A DNA stretch of 64,000 nt from contig QWII01000026.1 of assembly GCA_021405325.1 (NCBI GenBank), positions 32,798-96,797 on the forward strand. Reading direction: 5' to 3'. The notes beneath the pieces are model-generated. The model ran no database searches, was not told the DNA's origin, and saw only the letters and a list, made by a program, of their open reading frames with translations. A program made the translations under genes and the position numbers. This document shows, piece by piece, positions 8,200-16,476 of the stretch. Source of the stretch: Caldilinea sp. CFX5 (GTDB taxonomy: Bacteria > Chloroflexota > Anaerolineae > Caldilineales > Caldilineaceae). Every line of letters starts with the position of its first letter. The first letter of the stretch is position 1.

Positions 8200-9177
8200 A
8201 TGCAAGCAATGGTCTATCACAACTATGGTTCACCCGATGTATTAAAACTGGAAGAAGTGCAAAAGCCCACACCCAAGGATAACGAAGTCCTGGTCAAGGT
8301 TCATGCCGCTTCCGCCGCCGCAGGCGATTGGCATCTATTGCGCGCCGACCCGTTCCCGATACGCTTCATGGCTGGGCTGCTCAAACCAAAGTACAAGATC
8401 CTCGGGGCTGCCGTTGCGGGGCGGGTGGAAGCGGTAGGCCGCAACGTTACGCTCTTCCAACCCGGTGACGCGGTCTTTGGGGACTTATCCCTGTGTGGCT
8501 TTGGCGCATTTGCCGAATATGTGGCGGCGCCTGAAAATGCCTTCGTGCTGAAGCCTACCCGGTTGACCTTCGAGCAAGCCGCAACCGTACCAGTGTCGGC
8601 TGTCACCGCCTTACAAGGGCTGCGCGCCGGACAAATTCAGTCAGGGCAGCAGGTGCTGATTAACGGGGCATCCGGCGGCGTCGGCACCTTTGCCGTGCAG
8701 ATTGCCAAAGCCTTTGGTGCGGAAGTCACGGCCGTATGCAGCACAAGCAAAGTTGAAATGGTGCGTGCGCTGGGCGCTGACCATGTCATTGATTACACCA
8801 AAGAAGCGTTCACCCAAAGTGACAAACGTTACGACCTGATCCTGGCGGCTAACGGCTATCAACCCTTTGCCGCCTATCAACAGGCTTTAACGCCTACAGG
8901 CTGCTATGTGATGACTGGCGGCGCCACGCGGCAAATGTTCGAAGCCATGCTGCTTGGCCCCTGGCGCTCCAAGAAGGGGGGTCAGCAACTGGGGAATCTC
9001 CTGGCGAAACCCTGCCAAAAGGATTTACAGTTGATGAAAGAGTTGATCGATGCCGGCAAAGTGACACCCGTGATCGATCGTTGCTACCCGTTGGCCGGGG
9101 TGCAGGCTGCGATCCGCTATGTGGAAGCCGGTCACGCCAAAGGGAAAGTCGTCATCACCGTGGCGCAGAACGATTAA
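8200..9177 (+). CDS. Zinc-free MDR NAD(P)-dependent reductase, copy 2
   Basis: 325 residues, starting MQAMVYHNYGSPDVLKLEEV. The nucleotide-binding loop is NGASGGVGTFAVQIAK, followed by the characteristic GADHVIDYTKEAF and the closing VEAGHAKGKVVITV. It lacks zinc ligands, like the other three copies. It is closest by eye to copy 1 at 2847, sharing stretches such as FAEYVAA and the VTALQGLR segment. A strong ribosome site (GAGGAGAAAA) precedes ATG 8200, and the 26-bp gap from the DUF4386 gene indicates an operon. Substrate unknown. Confidence 0.9.
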   Translation: MQAMVYHNYGSPDVLKLEEVQKPTPKDNEVLVKVHAASAAAGDWHLLRADPFPIRFMAGLLKPKYKILGAAVAGRVEAVGRNVTLFQPGDAVFGDLSLCGFGAFAEYVAAPENAFVLKPTRLTFEQAATVPVSAVTALQGLRAGQIQSGQQVLINGASGGVGTFAVQIAKAFGAEVTAVCSTSKVEMVRALGADHVIDYTKEAFTQSDKRYDLILAANGYQPFAAYQQALTPTGCYVMTGGATRQMFEAMLLGPWRSKKGGQQLGNLLAKPCQKDLQLMKELIDAGKVTPVIDRCYPLAGVQAAIRYVEAGHAKGKVVITVAQND

Positions 9178-9310
9178 TGCCACTGGGACGCTCACGGTGG
9201 ATTGGGGCATAGCTGCTACCTTTTGATAGAACTATACTCACCTTCACGCCAAAAACAATACCTTGTTCAACACTTTAGTATCTATACAACAACACCTGTC
9301 TGTCGCTATA

Positions 9311-9346
9311 CTGTCGGTAAATGACACAACCACAATAGACCGACAG
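9311..9346. promoter_or_regulatory. Small dyad upstream of the 9384 gene
   Basis: CTGTCGGT at 9311 pairs with ACCGACAG ending at 9346, just after a TATACT hexamer at 9307. It could be an operator over a promoter, but no convincing -35 is visible. Confidence 0.3.
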
Positions 9347-9383
9347 GCACGATCACGGGAAGATGGCACGGAGGGATGGGGCA

Positions 9384-9656
9384 ATGACAAACAACCTTCA
9401 GACAAAACGGGATCCCGATGCCCCGATGATCTATCAGATCAGGCTTGCGGGCCATTTGGGGGCGCAATGGACGACGTGGTTTGATGGCCTGACCATTACG
9501 CTGGAAGAGAGTGGTGCAACCCTATTAACTGGCCCAGTGGTCGATCAAGCGGCGTTGTATGGCTTGCTCAAAAAGGTGCGTGATCTGGGGCTGCCTTTGC
9601 TCGCTGTCAATTGTGTGAACGCCGGCCAGGTCGATGGGCCGGATGACAAAGTGTAA
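9384..9656 (+). CDS. Small conserved hypothetical protein
   Basis: 90 residues, soluble, with a core reading IYQIRLAGHLGAQWTTWFDG and then LLTGPVVDQAALYGLLKKV. I recall similar short proteins in Chloroflexota and Actinobacteria, but no function is known to me. The ATG at 9384 is preferred over 9363 because GGAGGGA lies 7-8 bp upstream of it. Its stop is directly followed by the truncated DUF4386 copy, so that remnant may be transcribed with it. Confidence 0.65.
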   Translation: MTNNLQTKRDPDAPMIYQIRLAGHLGAQWTTWFDGLTITLEESGATLLTGPVVDQAALYGLLKKVRDLGLPLLAVNCVNAGQVDGPDDKV

Positions 9657-9983
9657 GCGCCGAACAATCGTCAAGCCTACCAGCTTGGCATGATCACCCT
9701 GGGGCTGGCCGGTTTGCAGCTTTGTTGCACTTTGTACAAGGCAACGCTTGTACCACGTTGGCTGGCTATCTGGGGTCTCGTCGGCTATGCCATCATCGCT
9801 ACCGGAATGGTAGCGGAATTCATGGGTTCCGGGCTGGGGTTGGCTTCGTCGCTGCCTGGTGGTCTGTGGGAGGTGTTCATGGGCGTTTGGCTGATTGTGA
9901 AGGGCTTCAATACGCCGGCCATCGCTTCGGCATCTGTCCCAAGCGAGATCAACCCGGAGCAGGTGCGTTTGTCGGTCGCCTAA
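9657..9983 (+). pseudogene. 5'-truncated DUF4386 copy
   Basis: Beginning right after the stop of the preceding gene, the frame reads QAYQLGMITLGLAG and continues through LYKATLVPRWLAIWGLVGYA and GSGLGLASSLPGGLWE to the end, matching the last ~104 residues of the protein at 7436 almost residue for residue. The first ~140 residues and the ribosome site are missing. An ATG at 9690 could start a 97-residue peptide, but it lacks a ribosome site. The high similarity indicates a recent partial duplication followed by loss of the 5' part. Confidence 0.8.
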
Positions 9984-10016
9984 ATAGAGCTTACGCATCG
10001 AATACAAGGGTAGACA

Positions 10017-10093
10017 GGCCAGACCTCCGGGAAGGGGGCAATTGCCGGCTTGTCATACGGAACAGTTCCCGCCCCCTTCCCGGAGGTCTGGCC
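10017..10093. terminator. 23-bp perfect inverted repeat
   Basis: GGCCAGACCTCCGGGAAGGG and three further bases at 10017-10039 are the exact reverse complement of 10071-10093, with a 31-base loop. It lies after the DUF4386 remnant. There is no T-run, so it may be a mobile repeat that can also act as a hairpin. Confidence 0.6.
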
Positions 10094-10252
10094 GGCTCGT
10101 ACATAAGTCCTAATAAAATAATCTGGTGGTTGATGATAGCAGCTTATGGTCAACCACCGGAGCAAAGGGCAATGTATCTATCAAGTGGCAGCCCAGTGTA
10201 ATCATACAAAATAAACTTATCCAGCGCTATCATTCAAACAAGGAGCAGCAAA

Positions 10253-10951
10253 ATGAATGCAATCCAGAAAACCGCCAGAATGACTGGTTTACTTTATCTC
10301 GCCATCGCGCTACTCAGTATCTTTGGGTTGACCTATGTTCCCGCGACCTTGATTGTCGCCGGCGACGCCGCCGCCACCGCCAATCGTATTATGGCTGCCG
10401 AGTCGCTCTTCCGCCTTGGCTTTATCAGCAACATCCTTACCTTTACCATCAATATCTTTGTCGCTATACTGTTGTATAAATTGCTGGCTCCGGTGAATAA
10501 AATGCTGGCAGCATTGATGGTCATTCTCATTCTTGTTGGGGTGGGGATTGCCATGCTCAATGAACTAAATCAAATGGCTGCCCTGTTGTTGCTGGGCGGT
10601 GCGGACTATCTGACTGCCTTTACTACCGAGCAACGGCAAGCGCTGGCCGCGCTCTTTCTCACCCTCCGTGAACATGGCTTGATGCTCGGTCATCTCTTTT
10701 TTGGTCTTTGGCTCTTTCCCCTGGGCTATTTGATCATCAAATCAACGTTCCTCCCCAAATGGATCGGCTTCCTGTTGCTGGTGGCGGGGGCGGGCTATGT
10801 GGTTGATTTTGCGCTCTTTTTTCTTGTGCCAGGGATTACCATCAAAGTCAGTGTGTTTACTTTTGTTGGCGAGGTCTGTCTGCTCTTGTGGCTACTGATC
10901 AAAGGCGTCAATGTCGAACGGTGGCAGAAACGGGCGCTTGCGGTTGCCTAG
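10253..10951 (+). CDS. DUF4386 family membrane protein, copy 3 (diverged)
   Basis: 232 residues with about six membrane spans. It begins MNAIQKTARMTGLLYLAIAL, like many DUF4386 proteins, and has PKWIGFLLLVAGAGYVVDFA late in the sequence. It is clearly less similar to the protein at 7436 than the remnant at 9657 is, so it is not part of the recent duplication. AAGGAGCAGCAAA precedes the ATG. The long inverted repeat at 10954 begins right after its stop, separating it from MDR copy 3. Function unknown. Confidence 0.82.
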   Translation: MNAIQKTARMTGLLYLAIALLSIFGLTYVPATLIVAGDAAATANRIMAAESLFRLGFISNILTFTINIFVAILLYKLLAPVNKMLAALMVILILVGVGIAMLNELNQMAALLLLGGADYLTAFTTEQRQALAALFLTLREHGLMLGHLFFGLWLFPLGYLIIKSTFLPKWIGFLLLVAGAGYVVDFALFFLVPGITIKVSVFTFVGEVCLLLWLLIKGVNVERWQKRALAVA

Positions 10952-10953
10952 TA

Positions 10954-11029
10954 TATCACCGCGAATCACAGGATTAGCGAATCTTTTCCTGCCAGACGAG
11001 ATTCGCTAATCCTGTGATTCGCGGTGATA
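10954..11029. repeat. 30-bp perfect inverted repeat, TATCACCGCGAATC family
   Basis: TATCACCGCGAATCACAGGA and the next ten bases (10954-10983) are exactly complementary to 11000-11029, with a 16-base loop. The same ends occur at 36542-36595 and one arm at 38309-38322, so it is a dispersed repeat family rather than a gene-specific terminator. Confidence 0.8.
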
Positions 11030-11093
11030 GTGGCGGGGAGACTTACGCTATCAGAACTTTGCTGATAAAACAAGAGAGATGGGGAGAAAACCG

Positions 11094-12089
11094 ATGAAAG
11101 CCATTACCTTTACCGAATATGGTTCACCTGATGTTTTGAAACTTACAGAGGTGGCAACGCCCACACCGAAGGCGAATGAGATCCTGATCAAAGTCCATGC
11201 CACTACGGTCAATACCGGCGATCTCTGGGCGCGCAATTTCAAGGCGATTTCGCCTGGGCAGTTTTCCATGGCCCTGCCGCTTTGGGTTATCAGCCGTTTG
11301 GTTTTTGGCGTCAATAAACCCAAGATCCAGATCCTGGGGGCCGAAGTGGCCGGCGAGGTGGCCGCGGTGGGCGCCAAGGTCACGCGCTTCAAAACCGGTG
11401 ATCAGGTCTTTGGCTATCGCGGGCCGGCCTTTGGTGGCAATGCCGAATATCTCGCCATGCCCGAAACCGGTCTGGTGGCGCACAAACCGACCAACCTGAC
11501 CTTTGCCGAAGCGGCGGCCATTCCCTATGGCGCGCTGACTGCACTGAACCTGCTGCGCAAGGTGAATTTGCAACCGGGACAGAAAATCCTGATCAACGGC
11601 GCTTCCGGCGGGATCGGTTCCTACGCCGTGCAGCTTGCCAAACTCTACGGCGCTGAGGTAACGGGGGTATGCAGCACACCGCGCATGGCATTAGTGAAAA
11701 CGTTGGGCGCCGATCAAGTCATTGATTATACCAAAGAAGATTTCACTCGAAACGGCCAGCGCTACCACGTAATCTTTGACATCTTGCGGCGGAGTTCCTT
11801 TGCCGGTGTGAAAAACTCGCTCACTGCGGATGGTCGCTATTTATTAGCCAGTTTCAAGACGCCCCAGCTTCTGCAAATGCTCATGACCGCCCGGACGAGC
11901 GGTACAAAAGTGATCTGCGCCCTCTCATCGGAAAGTCTGGCCGACCTCCTGCACATCAAAGAACTGGTTGAGGCAGGGCAGATCAAAGCGGTCATCGATC
12001 GCTGCTTTCCGCTGGAGCAGGTTGCCGAAGCGCACCGCTATGTCGAAGCCGGACAGAAAAAAGGCAGTGTCGTCATCACCGTGTCATAG
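11094..12089 (+). CDS. Zinc-free MDR NAD(P)-dependent reductase, copy 3
   Basis: 331 residues, beginning MKAITFTEYGSPDVLKLTEV. It has an insertion of about ten residues in the first domain (ALPLWVISRLVFGVNK) relative to the other copies. The nucleotide site is NGASGGIGSYAVQLAK, followed by GADQVIDYTKEDF. It lacks zinc ligands. GGGGAG precedes ATG 11094; the in-frame ATG at 11079 would put that site inside the gene. It is separated from MDR copy 4 only by a 27-bp inverted repeat. It probably arose by an older duplication, since it differs most from the rest. Confidence 0.9.
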   Translation: MKAITFTEYGSPDVLKLTEVATPTPKANEILIKVHATTVNTGDLWARNFKAISPGQFSMALPLWVISRLVFGVNKPKIQILGAEVAGEVAAVGAKVTRFKTGDQVFGYRGPAFGGNAEYLAMPETGLVAHKPTNLTFAEAAAIPYGALTALNLLRKVNLQPGQKILINGASGGIGSYAVQLAKLYGAEVTGVCSTPRMALVKTLGADQVIDYTKEDFTRNGQRYHVIFDILRRSSFAGVKNSLTADGRYLLASFKTPQLLQMLMTARTSGTKVICALSSESLADLLHIKELVEAGQIKAVIDRCFPLEQVAEAHRYVEAGQKKGSVVITVS

Positions 12090-12102
12090 AAGTTTAAACC
12101 TT

Positions 12103-12173
12103 CCGTGTTCCTTCGATCTGTGTTTAGTCATTTGTGGTTGCCCAAAGACTAAACACAGATCGAAGGAACACGG
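12103..12173. terminator. 27-bp perfect inverted repeat between two MDR genes
   Basis: CCGTGTTCCTTCGATCTGTG plus seven bases at 12103-12129 is the exact complement of 12147-12173, with a 17-base loop. The right arm ends only 19 bp before the start of MDR copy 4, so a hairpin in the RNA would sit near its ribosome site. Confidence 0.65.
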
Positions 12174-12192
12174 CGATAACGAAGGAATCCTG

Positions 12193-13152
12193 ATGAAAGC
12201 AATTCTCTACCCAACCTATGGATCGCCGGATGTACTGCGGCTGACAGAGGTCGCCATGCCTACCCCGAAAGAGCATGAGGTGTTGGTGAAAATTTATGCT
12301 GCCGCCGCCAACCCAGCCGACTGGCATCGGATGCGCGCCGACCCCATCCTGGTGCGCTTGAGCGACGGGCTGCGCAAACCGAAAGATCCCCGTCTGGGCG
12401 CCGACATCGCCGGACGAGTGGAAGCGGTTGGCGCGCAGGTGAAGGATTTTCAGCCGGGGGATGAGGTCTTTGGCGAGATCGGCGCGGGCGGCTTTGCCGA
12501 GTATGTCGCTGTGCCGGCCAAGGCGTTGATGCACAAACCGGTCAATATTACCTTTGCCGCTGCCGCCGCCGTGCCGATTGCCGGTTTGACGGCGTTACAA
12601 GGATTGCGCGACAAGGGCAAGCTACAACCGGGGCAGCGGGTCTTGGTCAATGGCGCGTCGGGTGGTGTCGGCACCTATGCGGTGCAACTTGCCAAGATCT
12701 TTGGCGCAGAAGTAACGGGCGTGTGCAGCACCCGCAATGTCGAACTGGTGCGTTCACTGGGCGCCGACCAGGTGATTGATTACACCCGAACCGATTTCAC
12801 CAGAACCGGCCAGCGTTATGACGTGATCTTCGACGCCATCGGCAATCGTTCCGTGGCCGATTGTCGTCGGGCCTTGACGCCGCAAGGGGTTTGCGCCGTC
12901 GCCGGTTTTACCACCCTGGCCCGGTTGTTCCAAGTCGCTCTCCTGGGGTCATGGGGCGGCCAGAAGATGGCAAACTTTCTGGCGCAGCCGAACCAAGACG
13001 ATCTTCGGGTACTCAAAGAACTACTGGAAGCCGGGAAGATCGTTTCGGTGATCGACCGATATTATCCCCTGGCACAGACTGCTGAGGCGATCCGCTACCT
13101 GGAAACCGGGCGCGCCCGTGGCAAGGTGATCATCACTATCGCAGAAGAATAG
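12193..13152 (+). CDS. Zinc-free MDR NAD(P)-dependent reductase, copy 4
   Basis: 319 residues, starting MKAILYPTYGSPDVLRLTEV. The nucleotide loop is NGASGGVGTYAVQLAK, then GADQVIDYTRTDF, ending RGKVIITIAEE. The catalytic zinc ligands of alcohol dehydrogenases are absent. A much earlier in-frame start near 11968 would overlap the previous gene and the hairpin, so ATG 12193 with GAAGGA upstream is chosen. Last of the four paralogues; likely an NADPH:quinone or enone reductase by family. Confidence 0.9.
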   Translation: MKAILYPTYGSPDVLRLTEVAMPTPKEHEVLVKIYAAAANPADWHRMRADPILVRLSDGLRKPKDPRLGADIAGRVEAVGAQVKDFQPGDEVFGEIGAGGFAEYVAVPAKALMHKPVNITFAAAAAVPIAGLTALQGLRDKGKLQPGQRVLVNGASGGVGTYAVQLAKIFGAEVTGVCSTRNVELVRSLGADQVIDYTRTDFTRTGQRYDVIFDAIGNRSVADCRRALTPQGVCAVAGFTTLARLFQVALLGSWGGQKMANFLAQPNQDDLRVLKELLEAGKIVSVIDRYYPLAQTAEAIRYLETGRARGKVIITIAEE

Positions 13153-13164
13153 AATAGCAACAGA

Positions 13165-13193
13165 TTCTCCTCTGCTTGGTTACATGGTATAAT
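13165..13193 (+). promoter_or_regulatory. Extended -10 promoter for the nuclease-like gene
   Basis: TATAAT at 13188-13193 is preceded by TGG, giving an extended -10. A weak -35, TTCTCC, lies 17 bp upstream. It stands 45 bp before the gene at 13238. Confidence 0.5.
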
Positions 13194-13237
13194 AGCCTGC
13201 ATAGCAACGGCAATGCAATCATTTCATGAGGTGAAGC

Positions 13238-13855
13238 ATGGCATACAGTGATTTTACAGTGCAAGAAGTTGTCCGGCGCTTCCAGCTTACCCTTGACGAA
13301 GCGCACGACCTCTTCTCGCCCGTGGTTGACCTTCAGCCGAGTGCGTTGTTGCAAGAGACATTAGCGGAAAATGTTCCGTTAGCCCTGGCCATCCAAACCG
13401 AAAAGGCGCGCTCCGAACTGATCATCGCTCCCATTCTGGTGGAAGTACGCCGACAGCTTGACCGGACGATTAGTTTGTTTTCGGGTGTTGACTTTACGGT
13501 CGATCCGGCTCAAGGTCTCAATGGCGTTTGCGACTATATTATTTCACAATCACGGGAGCAACTTTACATTCAAGCCCCCGTGATTGCGATTGTCGAGGCA
13601 AAAAACGAAAATATCAAAGCCGGCATTGGTCAATGCACGGCTGCGCTTGTTGCGGCACAACGCTTTAATGAACGGGAAAATACAGGGATTACCATCGTAT
13701 ACGGCGTGGTTACGACCGGCAACATCTGGCGTTTTCTGAAATTAGAAGCGCAAACGCTCTATGTTGATCAGATTGAATACTACGTCGATCGCGTTGGCGC
13801 GATTCTTGCCATCCTTACCTTGATTGTCACATCGAGCAACGCTATACCGGAATAA
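13238..13855 (+). CDS. Hypothetical protein with PD-(D/E)XK nuclease-like core
   Basis: 205 residues. The segment GVCDYII followed about 20 residues later by VIAIVEAKNENIKAGIGQC has the D...(E)xK spacing of the PD-(D/E)XK fold, as in type I restriction HsdR N-terminal regions and many orphan cyanobacterial and Chloroflexota proteins. No methylase or specificity subunit is adjacent, so it is not a complete restriction system here. GAGGTGAAGC precedes the ATG and a clear promoter lies upstream, indicating a single-gene unit. Nuclease activity is inference. Confidence 0.6.
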   Translation: MAYSDFTVQEVVRRFQLTLDEAHDLFSPVVDLQPSALLQETLAENVPLALAIQTEKARSELIIAPILVEVRRQLDRTISLFSGVDFTVDPAQGLNGVCDYIISQSREQLYIQAPVIAIVEAKNENIKAGIGQCTAALVAAQRFNERENTGITIVYGVVTTGNIWRFLKLEAQTLYVDQIEYYVDRVGAILAILTLIVTSSNAIPE

Positions 13856-13904
13856 CCATTGTCCTAACACTTTTCACGGTTGATCAACCATTGCTCAGGG
13901 GAAA

Positions 13905-14552
13905 ATGGGACATATGCACAGTGTTGCCGAAAAAGTAACCGCTTTTGTGATGCGCACCACCGCACAGGGTGCAGAGCTTCTCCTCTTCGAGCATCCATAC
14001 GCCGGCATTCAACTTCCGGCCGGCACGGTGGAAGATGACGAACCGCACGCCGTGGCGGCGGCCCGTGAAGCGCGCGAAGAGACCGGTCTGCTCGACCTGC
14101 CGCCAGGCCGTTTTCTTGAGGCTGTGTCCGAACCGCTGCCGGATGACTACTACCTAACGCTTGCCACAACGACCGTCTATGCCCGCCCCGATCCCACCAG
14201 CTTTGACTGGGCCACCATCCGGCGCGGGATTCGGGTTTTGCGCCATCGCACCATTGCTGATTTTTCACACGTCACCTATGCCGAACAGGAGCGGCAGGCC
14301 GATCCGCCCTACGTAAGCTTCCAAATCACCGGTTGGGTGCCGAGCGCCATGATCACCCGCGAGGCGACGCGCTATTTTTACCAGTTCCCCTATCACGGTG
14401 AAACGCCAACCACCTGGTGGGTTGATACGGACAATCATCGCTTTCGGCTCTTTTGGGCGCCGCTGACCCAGTTGCCGTCGATTGTCGGGCCACAGCGTTG
14501 GTGGCTGGATATTTTGTTGCGTTCCTCCCTTGAGGCTCTTTCCGCTGATTGA
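13905..14552 (+). CDS. NUDIX hydrolase
   Basis: 215 residues. The Nudix box begins at AGTVEDDE and ends REAREETGL (about residues 38-61), fitting Gx5Ex7REUxEExGU, which binds the divalent cation and hydrolyses a nucleoside diphosphate linked to some group X. The C-terminal ~110 residues are an extension with many aromatic residues that I do not recognise. AGGGGA precedes two candidate ATGs (13905 and 13914); spacing does not decide between them. Confidence 0.85.
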   Translation: MGHMHSVAEKVTAFVMRTTAQGAELLLFEHPYAGIQLPAGTVEDDEPHAVAAAREAREETGLLDLPPGRFLEAVSEPLPDDYYLTLATTTVYARPDPTSFDWATIRRGIRVLRHRTIADFSHVTYAEQERQADPPYVSFQITGWVPSAMITREATRYFYQFPYHGETPTTWWVDTDNHRFRLFWAPLTQLPSIVGPQRWWLDILLRSSLEALSAD

Positions 14553-14607
14553 CCAAAGTCAGAACTTCGCCTATACTTACCACACACCCAAGACTTTACC
14601 GATCAAT

Positions 14608-14652
14608 CCCAGTCCGTCAACTTGCTGCGCTGAGGCGCTCTGACAGACTGGG
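14608..14652. promoter_or_regulatory. Hairpin in the leader of the mannonate dehydratase gene
   Basis: CCCAGTCCGTC pairs with GACAGACTGGG with one internal mismatch, ending 17 bp before the start codon. It may be the end of the preceding unit or a leader structure; there is no T-run. Confidence 0.35.
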
Positions 14653-14669
14653 CAATAACAGGGAGAACA

Positions 14670-15734
14670 ATGGCAATGAGTACACAAGCAGACCCAATCC
14701 CCATGCGCGCCGTGCCGGGCTACGCTTCGAGTACGCCGGGCATCCAGGTCGCGATCCAAACGAGTTCTGACGCCAGCGACGAGGATCTACAGTTTTTTCA
14801 ACAACTCGGCGTCGAGTGGACCATGGTCGGCATCCGCCACCAGGAGCAGCATTCGGTTGATTTTTACAAGAGCCTGGTCAAACGGTTTGGCGACTTCGGC
14901 TTGAAGATCTACCGTGTCACCAACATGAGCGTGCATAATGTGCCGGAGATCACGCTCAACCTGCCTGGTCGCGACGCCAAGATTGAAGAATTTAAGCAAT
15001 TTATCCGCAACATCGGTGCGGCGGGCATCATGTACAACACCTACGCCCACATGGGCAACGGCATCTGGTCCTCCGGGCGCACCAAGGGGCGTGGCGGTAT
15101 GGATGCGCGGATGCTCGACATCAAAAATGCCGTCGGGCGCTGGGGGGATGTCACCTTCGCCGGCGAGTTGACCCACGGCCGGCCCTACAGCGAAGAAGAA
15201 CTGTGGGATAACTATGCCTATATGATCGGTCAGATCGCACCCGTGGCCGAAGAGGCCGGCGTCTATATCGGCATCCACCCCGACGATCCGCCCGTCTATG
15301 CGTTGGGCGGCATTCCTCGCTGTATGTTCGGCAACTTTGCCGGCTACAAGAAAGCGATGGAGATCGCCGACAGCCCCAACATTGGCGTCTGCCTCTGTGT
15401 GGGCTGCTGGCTGGAAGGGGGCGAGATTGGCATGGGCGTCGGCGTGATCGATGCCATTAAACATTTCGCCGCCCAAAATCAACTCTTCAAAGTCCACTTC
15501 CGCAACGTCACCAACCCCATGCCGGAACCGTGGGCCGAGACGCTGATCGACAACGGCTACCAGGATATGCACCAAGTCATGCGCGCCCTGCGTGAAGTCA
15601 AGTTCGACGGCTGTGTCATCCCCGATCACATCCCGGCCATGTTGGGCGGGCCACGGGTCGGTACAGCCTATTCGATTGCCTACATGCGGGCGCTCGTCCA
15701 GGCGGTGAATAACGAATTTGGCGGGCCGGCGTAG
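14670..15734 (+). CDS. uxuA: Mannonate dehydratase family protein
   Basis: 354 residues. A TIM-barrel protein of the UxuA type: it has GVEWTMVGIRH early, GIHPDDPPVYALGGIPR in the middle (metal-binding His/Asp region), FKVHFRNVTNP, and GCVIPDHIPAMLG near the end. UxuA dehydrates D-mannonate to 2-keto-3-deoxygluconate in hexuronate breakdown. GGGAGAAC precedes ATG 14670. Kinase and lyase families for the following steps occur further along (22604, 28187, 30360), though not in one operon. A terminator hairpin follows. Members of this family sometimes act on other sugar acids, so the exact substrate is open. Confidence 0.88.
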   Translation: MAMSTQADPIPMRAVPGYASSTPGIQVAIQTSSDASDEDLQFFQQLGVEWTMVGIRHQEQHSVDFYKSLVKRFGDFGLKIYRVTNMSVHNVPEITLNLPGRDAKIEEFKQFIRNIGAAGIMYNTYAHMGNGIWSSGRTKGRGGMDARMLDIKNAVGRWGDVTFAGELTHGRPYSEEELWDNYAYMIGQIAPVAEEAGVYIGIHPDDPPVYALGGIPRCMFGNFAGYKKAMEIADSPNIGVCLCVGCWLEGGEIGMGVGVIDAIKHFAAQNQLFKVHFRNVTNPMPEPWAETLIDNGYQDMHQVMRALREVKFDGCVIPDHIPAMLGGPRVGTAYSIAYMRALVQAVNNEFGGPA

Positions 15735-15762
15735 CGCTTAACCAACGGCTTTGTGTGGACGG

Positions 15763-15795
15763 AGAAACCAGGGTTTTGGCAAAACCCTGGTTTCT
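15763..15795. terminator. Hairpin after uxuA
   Basis: AGAAACCAGGGTTTTG pairs with its inverse across a one-base loop. The same CCAGG/TTTCT theme recurs at 23591-23623. Confidence 0.7.
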
Positions 15796-15814
15796 GTATG
15801 CTTGACTGGGAGGC

Positions 15815-16468
15815 ATGATGACACTTATCGAACCCGATGGTACATGGCAATCTGCCTTTCTGGCAATGGCAACCGAGTTTGCTGCCAGTGGTGATACGCG
15901 CTATCAGGCCGCGCTGACCGATTTTGTCGGCTACCTCCAACTTCGACAGCGGTTCGCTCGTGGCGAAAACTTACCACCAGATCGGGTGCGCGAAACTACC
16001 TATTGGGGTGTCGAAGGCGACATGATTGTTGGCACGGCTCGTGTACGCCATACGCTCACCCCGGCCTTAGAAGAATTAGGCGGGCATATCGGTTATGACG
16101 TGCGCCCATCGCAACGGCGGCAGGGTTATGGTACAGCGCTCTTAGGCGGCGCCCTGGAACGGGCGCGCCACTTCGGCCTTACCGGTGTACTGGTCACCTG
16201 CGATACGGATAACATCGGTTCAGCACGCGTAATAGTGAAGAACGGCGGCCAACTGATCAACCAGACGATGGTTGACGGCTACGCCAAATTGATCTCACGC
16301 TACTGGATTGATCTGCACCTGGCGACTGTGCCGTCCAATGAAGCGCAACCACGTCGATCGCTCTCTGGCGCGCTTGCCCCTCTGGGGCCGGCTCCATCTG
16401 CTGCAGAGATCGATCAAGCCCGTACGGAAGCCTGGGCCAATTTCCCACGAGAAGATGCAAAGGAATGA
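15815..16468 (+). CDS. GNAT family N-acetyltransferase
   Basis: 217 residues. The fold is visible from GGHIGYDVRPSQRRQGYGTA (motif A, acetyl-CoA pyrophosphate binding, about residues 90-110), then VLVTCDTDNIGSARVIVKNG, as in enzymes of the RimI/YjaB range. About 45 residues at the end are proline- and alanine-rich and probably not part of the catalytic fold. GGGAGG lies immediately before ATG 15815 and 4 bp before ATG 15818, so the second may be the true start. It ends 8 bp before the aminotransferase start at 16477, indicating an operon. Confidence 0.85.
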   Translation: MMTLIEPDGTWQSAFLAMATEFAASGDTRYQAALTDFVGYLQLRQRFARGENLPPDRVRETTYWGVEGDMIVGTARVRHTLTPALEELGGHIGYDVRPSQRRQGYGTALLGGALERARHFGLTGVLVTCDTDNIGSARVIVKNGGQLINQTMVDGYAKLISRYWIDLHLATVPSNEAQPRRSLSGALAPLGPAPSAAEIDQARTEAWANFPREDAKE

Positions 16469-16476
16469 AAGAAATC

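Noticed and set aside
11968..12192. Possible early start of MDR copy 4
   Set aside because: It overlaps the previous gene and translates the inverted repeat; the conserved MKAILY start with a ribosome site is at 12193.
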